DNA from: Chitinophagaceae bacterium
Lineage (GTDB): Bacteria; Bacteroidota; Bacteroidia; Chitinophagales; Chitinophagaceae
Reading direction: 5' to 3'
Assembly: GCA_947452965.1 (NCBI GenBank)
Contig: CANGEW010000002.1
Coordinates: 62,001-126,000, forward strand
Length of the DNA: 64,000 nt
The first letter of the stretch is position 1. The number at the start of each line of letters is the position of its first letter. The notes below the pieces were generated by a model. That model did not search any database. It was not told the DNA's origin and was given only the letters and a program-made list of their open reading frames with translations. The translations under genes were made by a program, and so were the position numbers. Shown here piece by piece: positions 1-10,253 of the stretch.

Positions 1-676
1 GGCAACACTCGCTTCAATTTTTATTTTTTCAAACTCAATATTGGGCTCGTTATTTTCTTCATTGTTATCAGCAACCGCACCCACTGACATTGACCTAAAA
101 ACCGGATAATAAATAGATGGCTCATTGTCGGTTATTAGTATGGCATTACCAATCGTTTGATGCAGTGGTGTAGCTAAAGCAATTGCTTTTGATTGTGCTT
201 TTTTTATGGCATTCATTCTGCATATATTTTTCAAACTCTCAATATCTGACCTTTGAACTTTATAGATAGAAGCATTAGAAAGCCCTATTTTTTCTAGTGA
301 AATAAACACTTTGTTTACCCAATCTGCACTACTTACTTTCAGTATGTATTCTTTTGTTTTTAAAATTTCCTTTTCTTTAAATCGATGAAACTTATAGTTG
401 CTCGACATGTCGCTATTGGTAAGATTTTTTTCAATATTTATGGACAGCTGCTTAAAAGCTCCAATCATTTTTTTCTCTTGATCTTCCACAGAAATCTTAT
501 CCTTGCTATCTTTTTCGGAAAGTATGATTTTGATAAAAATTTCATCAGGGGTTACTAACGTATCACTACTGCCATTCACTTCTACATATGGCTGATCAAT
601 GAAGCTTTTTGTTTGGGCCAATAGGTTTTTTTGCAATGAGGTAAAAACTAGCAAAAAGAAAAAATATCTATACATG
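1..676 (-). CDS. SIMPL-domain (DUF541) exported protein, C-terminus cut by window edge
   Basis: Reading the minus strand from ATG at 676 gives an open frame of 225 codons that continues past base 1. It begins with a hydrophobic signal peptide (MYRYFFFLLVFTSL, ending near LLAQ). The segment after it (YVEVNGSSDTLVTPDEIFIKI split around residues 28-48) is typical of the SIMPL/DUF541 family: a short 'V.V.G.....PDE' strand followed by an I.L strand. Later parts (IGLSNASIYKVQRSDIES, then KKAQSKAIALA) match the family's helix, where residues are internalised. SIMPL proteins are periplasmic or secreted and of poorly defined biochemical function; E. coli YggE is linked to oxidative stress. The C-terminus is missing, so full length is unknown. 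It is separated from the M36 gene upstream by a strong hairpin. Confidence 0.8.
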
Positions 677-726
677 TGTTTTGAATTATTGTATAAATTT
701 ATTTCCTTTTGGTGGAAATTCCACAT

Positions 727-759
727 AAAAAAAGGCTGTCATTCATGACAGCCTTTTTT
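727..759. terminator. Bidirectional rho-independent terminator
   Basis: A near-perfect inverted repeat (AAAAAAGGCTGTCAT, 2-nt loop, ATGACAGCCTTTTTT) sits directly after the stop codon of the M36 peptidase gene on the minus strand. It has A-runs on one side and T-runs on the other, so it could terminate in both directions. Confidence 0.85.
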
Positions 760-760
760 G

Positions 761-3700
761 TTAAGGTTTTTTTACTTCAAACCCCTTTATTAGTTTTTTG
801 ACTATTTTAATACTACCATCAGCAGATTGTATGCTAATGAAATAAAAACTATTAGAACAGTTTTCTAAATTGACATTTGTTTCGAGAGAAGTGATTTTTT
901 GTTTTAGTATGATTCTACCCATTAAATCAAATACACACATCTGAATATTCTTACTTACAAAATCTGTGCTTTCAGAATATCCTAATGAACTTAAATTAAC
1001 TTTAAACTGCCCATTAGGTGTGGGATTGGGATAAACAATATTTGGAGCAATCACTTTCAAATTTAGTGTTGCAGAGCTATCACATCCATGAATATTTGTT
1101 AAATGTGCGGTTTGTGTACCTGCCGAATAAAAAATTAATCCATTCCAACGATACGGAAGTTGGCTATTGAGAATACTGAAGGTTGTATCGCTTGAATTGT
1201 CATTGATTAATAATGTAAGTGTTGCAGCGGAATCACAACCATTTATATTTGTTAAATGTGCAGTTTGTGTGCCAGCATTATTAAATGTTAGTCCATTCCA
1301 AATAATCGGTAGTTGTACTCTGCATATAGCTAATTGGGAGTTACTAGCGTTATCATTTAATAACACTTGTAAGGTCGCAGCGGAGTCACAACCAACAGCA
1401 TTGGTAAGGTGAGCGGTTTGTGTGCCAGCATTATTAAATGTTAGTCCATTCCATGAATATGGCAATTGTGATGCGCATATACTAATCATTTGAGTGCTGG
1501 AGCTATTTACTTTTACAGTTAGGGTTAAAGTGGCAGCGGAGTCGCAATGTGCTTCGTTTGATAAATGAGCTGTTTGAGTTCCGGCACTTGTAAAGATTAA
1601 CCCATTCCAATTATATGGCAATTCACTCGGACAAACACTTATAGTTTGAGTACTAGATGTGTTAACTTTTACTGTTAGATTTAATGTTGCCGCACTATCA
1701 CAACCTGCAGCGTTTGTTAAATGAGCTGTTTGAGTTCCGGCACTGTTAAAGATTAGCCCATTCCATCGATATGGCAATTCACTCGGACAAACACTTATTA
1801 TTTGTGTACTTGATGAGTTAGATTTTACTGTTAGATTCAATGTTGCCGCACTATCACATCCTGCAGCGTTTGTTAAATGAGCTGTCTGTGTTCCGGCACC
1901 TGTAAAGATCAACCCATTCCAAGTATAAGGTAACTCGCTTGGACAAACACTTATAATAGTGTTACTAGAGCTATTTTGCTTTATGTTTAAATTTAAAGTA
2001 GCGACAGAGTCACAACCCGCAGTGTTAACCGTTGCATATGTATAAGTGCCACTAGTAGAATATGAATTTCCATTCCAGGTATAAGGTAAAGCAGACGGAC
2101 AAATGCTTATATTGGTTGTACTAGTTAATACTGCAGCAACTATAAGCTGTAAAGTTGCAGCGGAATCACAACCATTTATATTAGTTAAATGAGCTGTTTG
2201 TATCCCTGCGTTAGTAAATGTTAGTCCATTCCAAATAAACGGTAATTGTCCTCTGCATATAGTTAATTGGGAGTTACTAGCGTTATCATTTAATAACACT
2301 TGTAAGGTCGCAGCGGAGTCACAACCAGCAGCATTGGTAAGGTGAGCGGTTTGTGTGCCAGCATTTGTAAATGTTAGTCCATTCCATGAATATGGCAATT
2401 GTGATGCGCATATACTAATCATTTGAGTGCTGGAGCTATTTAATTTTACTGTTAGGGCTAAAGTGGCAGCGGAGTCGCAACCCACAGCGTTTGATAAATG
2501 AGCTGTCTGTGTTCCAGCACTATTAAAGACTAACCCATTCCAACGATATGGCAATTCACTCGGACAAACACTTATTGTTTGTGTACTTGATGAGTTAGCT
2601 TTTACTGTTAGATTTAATGTTGCCGCACTATCACATCCTGCTGCATTTGAAAAATGAGCTGTCTGTGTTCCAGCACTGTTAAAGATTAGCCCATTCCAAC
2701 GATATGGCAATTCACTCGGACAAACACTTATTGTTTGTGTACTTGATGAGTTAGCTTTTACTGTTAGATTCAATGTTGCCGCACTATCACATCCTGCAGC
2801 GTTTGTTAAATGAGCTGTCTGTGTTCCGGCACCTGTAAAGATCAACCCATTCCAAGTATAAGGTAAATTACTCGGACATAAACTAATACTACTATTGCTT
2901 ACGCTGTTTTGCTTTATGTTTAAATTTAAAGTAGCCACAGAGTCACAACCCGCTCCATTAATTGTTTGATACGTATACGTGCCACTAGTAGAATATGAAT
3001 TTCCATTCCAGGTATAAGGTAACGCAGACGGACAAATGCTTATGTTCGTTGTACTGGTAACAATGTTTGAAACCGTAAGATTAGCTGTGGCAGCGGAATC
3101 ACAACCTAAAGAATTTGTTAGATGAGCGGTTTGCGTTCCTGCTCCTGTAAATGTAATTCCATTCCATGTATATGGTAGTTGATTGGGACAAACAGAAATA
3201 TTGCTAATACTAGATGTTTTATTTATAAATAAATGTAAAGTATCTACAGAAGCACAACCATTATTGTTGAAATAACTGTAAGTGTAATTTCCATTTGTTG
3301 TATAGGTAACTCCATGCCATGTATAAGATTCACATGCATTTTGCACATAACTGTTATTAGTTGGTCCGAATACATTTAGGTTCACAATATTGGAAGATAA
3401 TATTCCGGAACAAGTGGTGGTTATAATTACTTTGTATTGGCTATTATTTATTGTGTTTGACACATTGGAAATAACTAGACTATTGGTTACCGCCGAAGGA
3501 GTAGTAATGTTTGTAAAAGACACTCCATTATTTGTACTTACTTGCCATTGGTAGGTATTAGTGCCGGATGCTGTTACAGAAAACGTAGCAGTATTTCCGA
3601 TACAAACATTTTGGCTGACCGGCTGAGAAGTGATAAGCGAAATTTGATTAACGGTTAAACTTGCAGAAGATGAAGTGACTGAAGAGGGACAATTATTGCT

Positions 3701-6700
3701 TACAACAACTCTGTATAAATTATTATTCATTGAGGAAGAAACATTCGAAATGGTTAAACTGTTCAAAGTGTCATTTACAAGATTTGTATAATTGACACCA
3801 TCGGTGCTTACTTGCCATTGGTAGTGTCGATTGTCACCAGCAGCTGTCACACTAAAAGAAGTACTGCTTCCTTCACAAACGGTTACATTACTTGGCTGCG
3901 AAACAATAGATGCATTCACACAGCTGGAAGCAGGTGTGATATAGGCAAAAGTATCAGCGTATACTACTTTAACATTAGATGAATTGAATAGTACACTTTG
4001 CATCTCAACTAAAGGTTGTGATTTGATAGCGATATCATCAATGTACCATCCTTCTATGTTTGTACCTACATCGCAGGTGTATCTAAATCTAATTTTGATA
4101 TTTTGATTAGCAAAAGAAGTTAAATTAACTTTTGTTTTCACAAATTTTCCGCTGTTACCAGTCCATGCTCTTTTGTTTGCTAATAATGTACTTGCGTCCA
4201 TAGTGCCGGAATACCCGCCAGATACAATATAGTTTTGCATGTTAGTCCATGTACTTCCTCCGTTCGTACTGATTTCAAGAACGCCGCCATCGTATTGGTA
4301 CTCTGAATTATAAAAATGTCTGAAGGTAAGGGGTGGTGGAGTAGCTCCTAATGCAATAGAATTGGTTAGTGTTAAACTTTGATCCGATTGAACGTCTGTG
4401 TTTGACGAAAAATAAGAAGTGATGGGTGAATAGCTTCTAGCTGATGAAAGCGACCATACATTGGCAGTCGTGCTAGTAGGAGTAAAAGTGCCTGGTAAAC
4501 TTTGATTCTCAACGCTATCTTCTAATAGGGTTACGGTAGGGAAATAACTTCCGGCATTCACTCTAACAGTAAAAGAATATTGTTGGGTTTGTCCAGGAAG
4601 GATATTTACCGGAAAGCTTACAACTCTTGTGGAAGCAGTATAATTACCTCCACTCACATAAGTAACGTTAGTGGGTAAGGTATCTCTTAATGTAAAATTG
4701 ACAATATCACCACAGAGATCAGCAGATACAATATTTGTAAACGTTATTTCTTGTCCTTCAGGAATTTGATTTACTGATTCAGTTAATAGAACAGTAGCTT
4801 TTCCCGAAGAATAATCTGCTACCTGGTCGGTTACACTTTCAGATGAACCTTGAGAGGCATAGGGTCCCATTCCTCTTCTTCTAAAAGCTTCTTTGATAGC
4901 ACAACTGAAGGCGCCATTATATAGAAGCTGATCTGCTTGAAGAATTGCGTCTCTGCCATCAATAAAACCAGGACTGCAAGGCTGAAGCTTCATACCCATT
5001 GTTACGAGTTTAAGAGCAATGGTATTTCCACCCCCTCCATCTGCATCATATAAATTCGGATTGATTGTTCCTACTTGATTAATAATATTCCAAGTCATGT
5101 CCCATAAAGTGGCACACCAGATTTCTCCTCTATCATGTGATTCTGCTGGAATAGATGCTGCGTACGCTTTATTATTTATAGTGAAATTTGTACAATATTT
5201 TTTACTTCTAATCCCTGCTCCAGTGGGCGTTTGTCCTATAACGTAAGTGCCTACAGGCCTTGGGGCATCGTATCCCGATGTTAAGGTGGCTGTAGCCCAA
5301 TTTTGTGTATACATTAATCCATAATAATCACTCCATCCTTCACCCATTTGTTCTGCATTGCTTAAACATCCGGCTTGTGAGGGCCCGCCGGTTAATCGAT
5401 TGCTAATACCATGCGCGAATTCATGAGATATGACTCCATTGTCTACGTCCCCATCTTTTTGGGGCGAGCCACTCCATAAATACATTTGCATTCTTCCAGT
5501 ACTTCCATCTGCAGGTGTGGAGAAATTTGCGTTATTTGTTCCTTGTCCATCTTGAGCATCCGCAATTACGTAATCATTTTGAGACCCACCTCTCCCCTGA
5601 TTATTAGCCTGAAAATTACCAGCCGGCTCATCAAATCCATAGGCATAGGATAGATCATGAATTATATTATTCCAGTAAAATAAGTTAGTGATGTTGAATT
5701 GTTGATTTTTTACGGGAGATGTTTGCGTAGGGGCCACCGTAAAACTTGGTGTGAAATTAAAGTCCAATGGATCAACGGCCGAATTAGAAGTTGCCGGCAA
5801 ACCTCCTGTATTGTTGCTATCTCTGTCCTCTCTGGCCCACACATTGTTTCCTCTAGTATAATTAAAGCTTATTGCTGCACTTGTGTTGTGCCACTTCAAC
5901 GAGGCCGCGTTTGCAGAAGCTGCATCCCATGGGTTAGTTACCAGTTGTGTAGTATTATTAAAATGAGAAGGACTTTCATACGGATAAGGAATTACTCTAT
6001 AGGTAGCATTATCAAAAGAACTAGGAGACAATTGAGAATTGGCTTGAGTATGAGGACTAAAAAAGTCAAAAATAGATCGCTTTGTTGTTGAACTGCTTTT
6101 TTTCGAGACATCACTTTTGGAGTTACTATTATTTTTATTAGCCGGATTATCCCAATTACAATAAACAGTTAGGTTGTTTACATTTACGATAGAATTATCC
6201 TTAGCATTTACTCTAACCATCCAATAATCTGATGTTGAAAGGGGTAATACGTATATCTGCCAGGCAAGTACTACTTTTCTTCCCTCCTCAACAGGCACCC
6301 ACATCAACTCTGCAGTAATATTTTGATGTGCAATTCCCATGTTATCAAAAACAATTAAATGCCCATTTTTTTCACTCCCTATCACCAAAGGCTTTGTATG
6401 AAAAGAGATATTTCTATCCCTAAGTGCAGTAATTACAGCTGTTTCAGCGGTTATAGTGGGTATAGCATTACTACCTTTTACTAACTTTTCTACTCCAGTT
6501 AATCTTACTCCTGTTTTTGAAACCAGTATATCATTTTTAAAGGCTAATACTTGTAATTGATTATAAATAGGCAGGCCTACATATGATTGTTGTAGGTACA
6601 CCATCCTTAATCCTGATGTTTTGTCAAAATAACTATCGCTGATTATTGCATTATTTACATCCTGCCCAAATAATCCGATTGATTTTGCATTTTTTTCCAC

Positions 6701-6790
6701 TAATTGTTGGGCAATGGCCACATTGTCAATCTGGGCATTGGAGTGTAAAAAACTTAAAAAAAAGCTGAGTACAACGAATGATTTTTTCAT
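761..6790 (-). CDS. Secreted M36 (fungalysin-like) zinc metallopeptidase with PKD/Ig-like and 15 tandem repeats, T9SS cargo
   Basis: A 2009-residue secreted protease. Residues 1-20 are a signal peptide ending in SNAQ. An FTP-like propeptide region follows (about 20-210). The catalytic M36 domain has HEFAH at about residues 455-459 and the downstream GEGWSD motif, so the zinc ligands and general base are present. After the protease come a CARDB/DUF11-like segment, a jelly-roll-like region ending in WYIDDIAI, and two Ig-like 'SQPxNVTVCEGSSTSFSVTA' modules. Then 15 repeats of about 52 residues follow, each with the pattern C-P-x-x-L-P-Y-x-W-N-G ... GCDSxATL. A C-terminal type A T9SS sorting domain starts at YPNPTPNG. 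Two Cys per repeat suggest disulfide-stabilised stalk units. The gene is monocistronic with its own terminator. The family is known for secreted degradation of protein substrates; the natural substrate here is unknown. The repeats probably hold the enzyme away from the surface (inference). Confidence 0.92.
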   Translation of the reverse strand: MKKSFVVLSFFLSFLHSNAQIDNVAIAQQLVEKNAKSIGLFGQDVNNAIISDSYFDKTSGLRMVYLQQSYVGLPIYNQLQVLAFKNDILVSKTGVRLTGVEKLVKGSNAIPTITAETAVITALRDRNISFHTKPLVIGSEKNGHLIVFDNMGIAHQNITAELMWVPVEEGRKVVLAWQIYVLPLSTSDYWMVRVNAKDNSIVNVNNLTVYCNWDNPANKNNSNSKSDVSKKSSSTTKRSIFDFFSPHTQANSQLSPSSFDNATYRVIPYPYESPSHFNNTTQLVTNPWDAASANAASLKWHNTSAAISFNYTRGNNVWAREDRDSNNTGGLPATSNSAVDPLDFNFTPSFTVAPTQTSPVKNQQFNITNLFYWNNIIHDLSYAYGFDEPAGNFQANNQGRGGSQNDYVIADAQDGQGTNNANFSTPADGSTGRMQMYLWSGSPQKDGDVDNGVISHEFAHGISNRLTGGPSQAGCLSNAEQMGEGWSDYYGLMYTQNWATATLTSGYDAPRPVGTYVIGQTPTGAGIRSKKYCTNFTINNKAYAASIPAESHDRGEIWCATLWDMTWNIINQVGTINPNLYDADGGGGNTIALKLVTMGMKLQPCSPGFIDGRDAILQADQLLYNGAFSCAIKEAFRRRGMGPYASQGSSESVTDQVADYSSGKATVLLTESVNQIPEGQEITFTNIVSADLCGDIVNFTLRDTLPTNVTYVSGGNYTASTRVVSFPVNILPGQTQQYSFTVRVNAGSYFPTVTLLEDSVENQSLPGTFTPTSTTANVWSLSSARSYSPITSYFSSNTDVQSDQSLTLTNSIALGATPPPLTFRHFYNSEYQYDGGVLEISTNGGSTWTNMQNYIVSGGYSGTMDASTLLANKRAWTGNSGKFVKTKVNLTSFANQNIKIRFRYTCDVGTNIEGWYIDDIAIKSQPLVEMQSVLFNSSNVKVVYADTFAYITPASSCVNASIVSQPSNVTVCEGSSTSFSVTAAGDNRHYQWQVSTDGVNYTNLVNDTLNSLTISNVSSSMNNNLYRVVVSNNCPSSVTSSSASLTVNQISLITSQPVSQNVCIGNTATFSVTASGTNTYQWQVSTNNGVSFTNITTPSAVTNSLVISNVSNTINNSQYKVIITTTCSGILSSNIVNLNVFGPTNNSYVQNACESYTWHGVTYTTNGNYTYSYFNNNGCASVDTLHLFINKTSSISNISVCPNQLPYTWNGITFTGAGTQTAHLTNSLGCDSAATANLTVSNIVTSTTNISICPSALPYTWNGNSYSTSGTYTYQTINGAGCDSVATLNLNIKQNSVSNSSISLCPSNLPYTWNGLIFTGAGTQTAHLTNAAGCDSAATLNLTVKANSSSTQTISVCPSELPYRWNGLIFNSAGTQTAHFSNAAGCDSAATLNLTVKANSSSTQTISVCPSELPYRWNGLVFNSAGTQTAHLSNAVGCDSAATLALTVKLNSSSTQMISICASQLPYSWNGLTFTNAGTQTAHLTNAAGCDSAATLQVLLNDNASNSQLTICRGQLPFIWNGLTFTNAGIQTAHLTNINGCDSAATLQLIVAAVLTSTTNISICPSALPYTWNGNSYSTSGTYTYATVNTAGCDSVATLNLNIKQNSSSNTIISVCPSELPYTWNGLIFTGAGTQTAHLTNAAGCDSAATLNLTVKSNSSSTQIISVCPSELPYRWNGLIFNSAGTQTAHLTNAAGCDSAATLNLTVKVNTSSTQTISVCPSELPYNWNGLIFTSAGTQTAHLSNEAHCDSAATLTLTVKVNSSSTQMISICASQLPYSWNGLTFNNAGTQTAHLTNAVGCDSAATLQVLLNDNASNSQLAICRVQLPIIWNGLTFNNAGTQTAHLTNINGCDSAATLTLLINDNSSDTTFSILNSQLPYRWNGLIFYSAGTQTAHLTNIHGCDSSATLNLKVIAPNIVYPNPTPNGQFKVNLSSLGYSESTDFVSKNIQMCVFDLMGRIILKQKITSLETNVNLENCSNSFYFISIQSADGSIKIVKKLIKGFEVKKP
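1050..3340 (-). repeat. Tandem 156-bp coding repeats (15 units) with a 933-bp higher-order duplication
   Basis: Within the M36 gene the 'CPSxLPYxWNG...GCDSAATL' unit recurs 15 times at about 156-bp spacing. Comparing diagnostic variants shows that units 3-8 and units 9-14 occur in the same order: GNSYSTSG type, then the LIF types, then the QVLLNDNA type, then the CR-Q-LP type. Matching landmarks lie 933 bp apart (2061 against 2994; 1331 against 2264). A block of six units was therefore duplicated as a whole. Confidence 0.85.
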
Positions 6791-6914
6791 GTGTGTTGGT
6801 TCTTATGATAATAGTTGATTCTCTTCCAGTAAAAAAGAGGCGAAAATTACAATTTTTTTTTGAAGACTTCAATTTATATGGATTAAATGGAATATTAACT
6901 TCTTGTAGAATTTT

Positions 6915-6945
6915 TTTGTGATTAGACCTTCCAAGCCTACCTTTG
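6915..6945 (+). promoter_or_regulatory. Promoter of atpA (Bacteroidota type)
   Basis: TTTG at 6915-6918, a 19-nt spacer, then TACCTTTG at 6938-6945, matching the Bacteroidota -33/-7 consensus. The predicted leader before the atpA ATG at 7028 is long, roughly 75-80 nt. Confidence 0.7.
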
Positions 6946-7027
6946 CGCCAAAATTAAAGTAGATGGTTTTCAAGAGTCGATATCCTTCGTTCTGTAAGCC
7001 AACTCATTAAGTATAAAATTCATATTT

Positions 7028-8605
7028 ATGGTAGAAATTAAACCCGACGAAATCTCTGCGATTCTTCGTCAACAGTTAAGCAACTTCAATGTGGGTGCTA
7101 GTTTGGAGGAAGTAGGTACTGTGCTTCAAGTAGGAGATGGAATTGCTCGTGTATATGGTCTGAACAATGTTCGCTCAGGTGAACTAGTAGAGTTCGAAAA
7201 CGGAGTAAAAGCCATTGCATTAAACCTAGAAGAAGATAATGTGGGTGTGGTATTGATGGGAGATAGCAGTGAAATTAAAGAAGGGGATAAAGTAAAACGC
7301 ACTTCAAAGATTGCTTCTATTAAGGTAGGAGACGGAATGAGTGGCCGTGTTATCAATACTTTAGGAGAACCTATCGATGGTAAAGGCCCTTTAAAAGGTG
7401 AATTATATGAAATGCCATTGGAACGCAAAGCTCCAGGGGTTATCTACAGAGAGCCTGTAAAAGAACCATTGCAAACTGGTATCAAAGCTATTGATGCGAT
7501 GATTCCCATTGGTCGCGGTCAACGTGAGTTGATCATCGGAGATCGTCAAACCGGTAAAACAGCTATTGCTGTTGATACCATCATTAACCAAAAAGAATTT
7601 TTCGCAGCAGGTAAGCCTGTTTATTGTATTTATGTAGCTATCGGACAAAAAGCATCTACCATTGCAGGTATCATGAAAACTTTGGAAGAAAATGGTGCAA
7701 TGGAATACACTACTATTGTAGCGGCTTCTGCGTCTGATCCTGCTCCTTTACAATTCTATGCGCCTTTTGCCGGTGCGGCCATCGGAGAGTTTTTCCGTGA
7801 TACAGGAAGACCCGCTCTGATTATATATGATGATTTATCTAAACAAGCAGTAGCATATCGTGAGGTTTCTTTGTTGTTACGTCGTCCCCCAGGTCGTGAA
7901 GCTTATCCTGGAGACGTTTTCTATTTACATAGTCGTTTATTGGAAAGAGCTGCTAAAGTAATCGCGAAAGATGATATTGCCCGTCAAATGAATGATTTAC
8001 CTGAATCTATCAAGCATTTGGTAAAAGGAGGCGGATCTCTAACAGCATTACCAATCATCGAAACTCAAGCAGGTGACGTATCTGCGTATATCCCAACTAA
8101 CGTAATTTCTATTACCGACGGACAGATTTTCCTTGAAAGTAATTTGTTTAACGCTGGTATTCGTCCCGCAATTAACGTAGGTATTTCTGTTAGTCGTGTG
8201 GGTGGTAATGCACAAATCAAATCCATGAAAAAAGTGGCGGGTACATTAAAATTAGATCAGGCCCTATATCGTGAATTGGAAGCATTCTCAAAGTTTGGTG
8301 GAGATTTAGATGCCGCAACTAAAAATGTTATCGATAAAGGTGCCAGAAACGTGGAAGTTTTGAAACAAGCCCAATACGCTCCTTTTTCAGTGGAAAAACA
8401 AGTCGCTATTATTTATTTAGGTACGCAAGGCTTGTTGAAAAACGTGGCTGTTAGAAATGTAAAAGCGTTTGAAGAACATTTCTTACTTGAAATGGAAAAC
8501 AAACACCCCGAAATTTTAGCAGAATTTAAAAAAGGTGTACTAGCTGATGAAAGCTTGAAAAAAATGACCACATTGGCAGATGGATTAAGCGCTCAGTACA
8601 AATAA
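7028..8605 (+). CDS. atpA: F1Fo ATP synthase subunit alpha
   Basis: A full-length 525-residue alpha subunit of the F1 catalytic head. It forms the non-catalytic nucleotide sites in the alpha3beta3 hexamer of the membrane ATP synthase. The N-terminal beta-barrel is followed by the P-loop GDRQTGKT at residues 171-178. Other hallmarks are the [15 protein letters not shown] segment, the [14 protein letters not shown] segment and the arginine-finger region SVSRVGG. The gene stands alone. Upstream is a divergent peptidase and downstream is an unrelated zinc peptidase, whereas bacteria usually keep atpH before and atpG after it. It has its own promoter and terminator. All core motifs look intact, so this should be the working copy, with the other subunits encoded elsewhere. 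Confidence 0.97.
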   Translation: MVEIKPDEISAILRQQLSNFNVGASLEEVGTVLQVGDGIARVYGLNNVRSGELVEFENGVKAIALNLEEDNVGVVLMGDSSEIKEGDKVKRTSKIASIKVGDGMSGRVINTLGEPIDGKGPLKGELYEMPLERKAPGVIYREPVKEPLQTGIKAIDAMIPIGRGQRELIIGDRQTGKTAIAVDTIINQKEFFAAGKPVYCIYVAIGQKASTIAGIMKTLEENGAMEYTTIVAASASDPAPLQFYAPFAGAAIGEFFRDTGRPALIIYDDLSKQAVAYREVSLLLRRPPGREAYPGDVFYLHSRLLERAAKVIAKDDIARQMNDLPESIKHLVKGGGSLTALPIIETQAGDVSAYIPTNVISITDGQIFLESNLFNAGIRPAINVGISVSRVGGNAQIKSMKKVAGTLKLDQALYRELEAFSKFGGDLDAATKNVIDKGARNVEVLKQAQYAPFSVEKQVAIIYLGTQGLLKNVAVRNVKAFEEHFLLEMENKHPEILAEFKKGVLADESLKKMTTLADGLSAQYK

Positions 8606-8628
8606 GTACAACCCACATCTTAATATTA

Positions 8629-8656
8629 AGGAGTGAAGCAATTCACTCCTTTTTTA
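8629..8656 (+). terminator. Terminator after atpA
   Basis: Inverted repeat AGGAGTGAA / TTCACTCCT with a 4-nt loop, followed by a run of T, 23 bp after the atpA stop codon. Confidence 0.85.
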
Positions 8657-8737
8657 TGTATCTAACTTACGTTTTGCAATTTTGTCAGTCCTTTTTCTCG
8701 GAATGATTTTTGTCAGATAAAGTGTAAAACAAACTGT

Positions 8738-9433
8738 ATGACAATTGGAATCATCTTTATCTCAGTGATTTTTATGATTATTGGCGTAGCCGTTCAATCT
8801 ACCTTAAAAAACAAATTCTCAGAATATAGCACCCTTCCTACTATCAGCAACTTATCCGGAGAGGAAGTGGCAAAAAAAATGTTGGGAGATAACGGAATTT
8901 ATGATGTAACCATTACTTGTGTAGAAGGTAGTTTAACAGACCACTACAATCCTGTCAATAAAACAGTCAATTTAAGTAAAGATGTTTTTGAAGGAAGAAA
9001 CATTGCCTCTGCAGCAGTAGCCGCACATGAATGCGGTCATGCCGTACAACATGCTACAGCCTATTCAATGTTGATGCTACGAAGTAAAATTGTCCCAGCC
9101 GTACAAATTAGCAGTACCTTATCGCAGTGGGTAATCATGGCAGGCATTGGCTTTATGGGTTTTGGCGGTGGTAATTCCACCGTTTTATTAATTGGAATTA
9201 TTCTATTTGCTGTGACTACACTTTTTTCTGTGATTACTTTACCGGTAGAGTTTGATGCTTCTGCAAGAGCATTGAGATGGTTAAGTACTGCAAATATTAC
9301 AGCACCACAAGAAAAAGAAAAAGCAAAAGATGCCTTAAAATGGGCCGCACTAACTTATGTAGTTTCTGCTTTGGCATCCATAGCCATGTTGGTTCAATAC
9401 ATCTTAATTTACACCAGTAGAAGCAGAGACTAA
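8738..9433 (+). CDS. Membrane zinc metallopeptidase, YugP / Zn_peptidase_2 family
   Basis: A 231-residue integral membrane protein. The N-terminus is one hydrophobic helix (TIGIIFISVIFMIIGVAV). The central motif AAHECGHAVQH supplies the HExxH zinc site, and two or three further membrane helices lie in the C-terminal half (around 125-165 and 200-225). Length and layout fit the YugP family of putative neutral zinc peptidases. The substrate is unknown; a role in membrane protein quality control is often proposed. The gene lies between atpA, which ends in a terminator, and the clpP pair, with about 100 bp on each side, so it is probably transcribed alone. EFDASARAL near residue 170 may hold the third zinc ligand (inference). 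Confidence 0.88.
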   Translation: MTIGIIFISVIFMIIGVAVQSTLKNKFSEYSTLPTISNLSGEEVAKKMLGDNGIYDVTITCVEGSLTDHYNPVNKTVNLSKDVFEGRNIASAAVAAHECGHAVQHATAYSMLMLRSKIVPAVQISSTLSQWVIMAGIGFMGFGGGNSTVLLIGIILFAVTTLFSVITLPVEFDASARALRWLSTANITAPQEKEKAKDALKWAALTYVVSALASIAMLVQYILIYTSRSRD

Positions 9434-9540
9434 ATATTATTTTAAAAAAAAATAAATTACAGGATGTTTATCATGATTCTTTCAACGCAGAATCAATATC
9501 TTAGCAACTCATTACATTCAAGATCAATTAATTACCACTC

Positions 9541-10233
9541 ATGAATTTTGGAAAAGAATTTGAAAAATATGCAATCAAGCATAAAGGAATCAGTAGCAAC
9601 ACTTTGCATAGCTACCTCGATCACAATGTAACCAACCTAACTCCCAACATTATTGAAGAACGTCCTATGAATGTTGCCGTGATGGATGTGTACAGTCGTT
9701 TGATGATGGATCGAATCATTTTTTTAGGATATCCTATCAATGATGAAGTAGCAAATATCGTTACAGCGCAATTACTTTTTTTAGAAAGTACTGATCGTAC
9801 CCGAGATATTCAAATGTACATTAATAGCCCAGGTGGAAGCGTATACGCTGGCTTAGGTATGTATGATACTATGCAATTCATTACACCCGATATCGCGACC
9901 ATTTGTACAGGTATGGCAGCAAGTATGGGTGCAGTGTTAATGTGTGCCGGTGCCAAAGGTAAACGTACTGCCTTAAAACACAGTCGCATCATGATGCATC
10001 AGCCTAGTGCTGGCGCAGGCGGACAAGCAACTGATATTGAAATTACTGTCAATGAAATTCGTAAGATTAAAAAAGAATTATACGACATTATTGCTCATCA
10101 CACAAATCAGCCGGTTGAAAAAGTTGCACAAGATTGTGATCGCGATTACTGGATGACTTCTACTGAAGCAAAAGAGTATGGTTTGGTGGATGAAGTTTTG
10201 ATCATGAACCCAAGAAAAAATAAAAAAGATTAA
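9541..10233 (+). CDS. clpP: ATP-dependent Clp protease proteolytic subunit, copy 1
   Basis: A 230-residue ClpP serine protease subunit. The catalytic triad is visible as Ser128 (GMAASMG), His153 (MMHQP) and Asp203 (DRDYW). The N-terminal region keeps the typical processing and axial-loop sequence before DVYSRL, so this is the canonical copy. It would form a 14-mer barrel fed by an AAA+ unfoldase, here presumably the ClpX encoded just downstream. A second clpP begins 20 bp after the stop codon, and the pair is probably co-transcribed. The start ATG at 9541 has a possible weak -7 element (TATCTTAG at 9497) upstream. Confidence 0.95.
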   Translation: MNFGKEFEKYAIKHKGISSNTLHSYLDHNVTNLTPNIIEERPMNVAVMDVYSRLMMDRIIFLGYPINDEVANIVTAQLLFLESTDRTRDIQMYINSPGGSVYAGLGMYDTMQFITPDIATICTGMAASMGAVLMCAGAKGKRTALKHSRIMMHQPSAGAGGQATDIEITVNEIRKIKKELYDIIAHHTNQPVEKVAQDCDRDYWMTSTEAKEYGLVDEVLIMNPRKNKKD

Positions 10234-10253
10234 TCACAGCAATTACAGTTATT

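Noticed and set aside
1050-3340. CRISPR-like regular repeats
   Set aside because: The repeats are in frame, about 156 bp long without spacers, and encode a conserved protein module.
5699-6091. Plus-strand 130-residue frame opposite the M36 gene
   Set aside because: Irregular composition rich in Arg and Cys, no homology, inside a well-supported protease gene.
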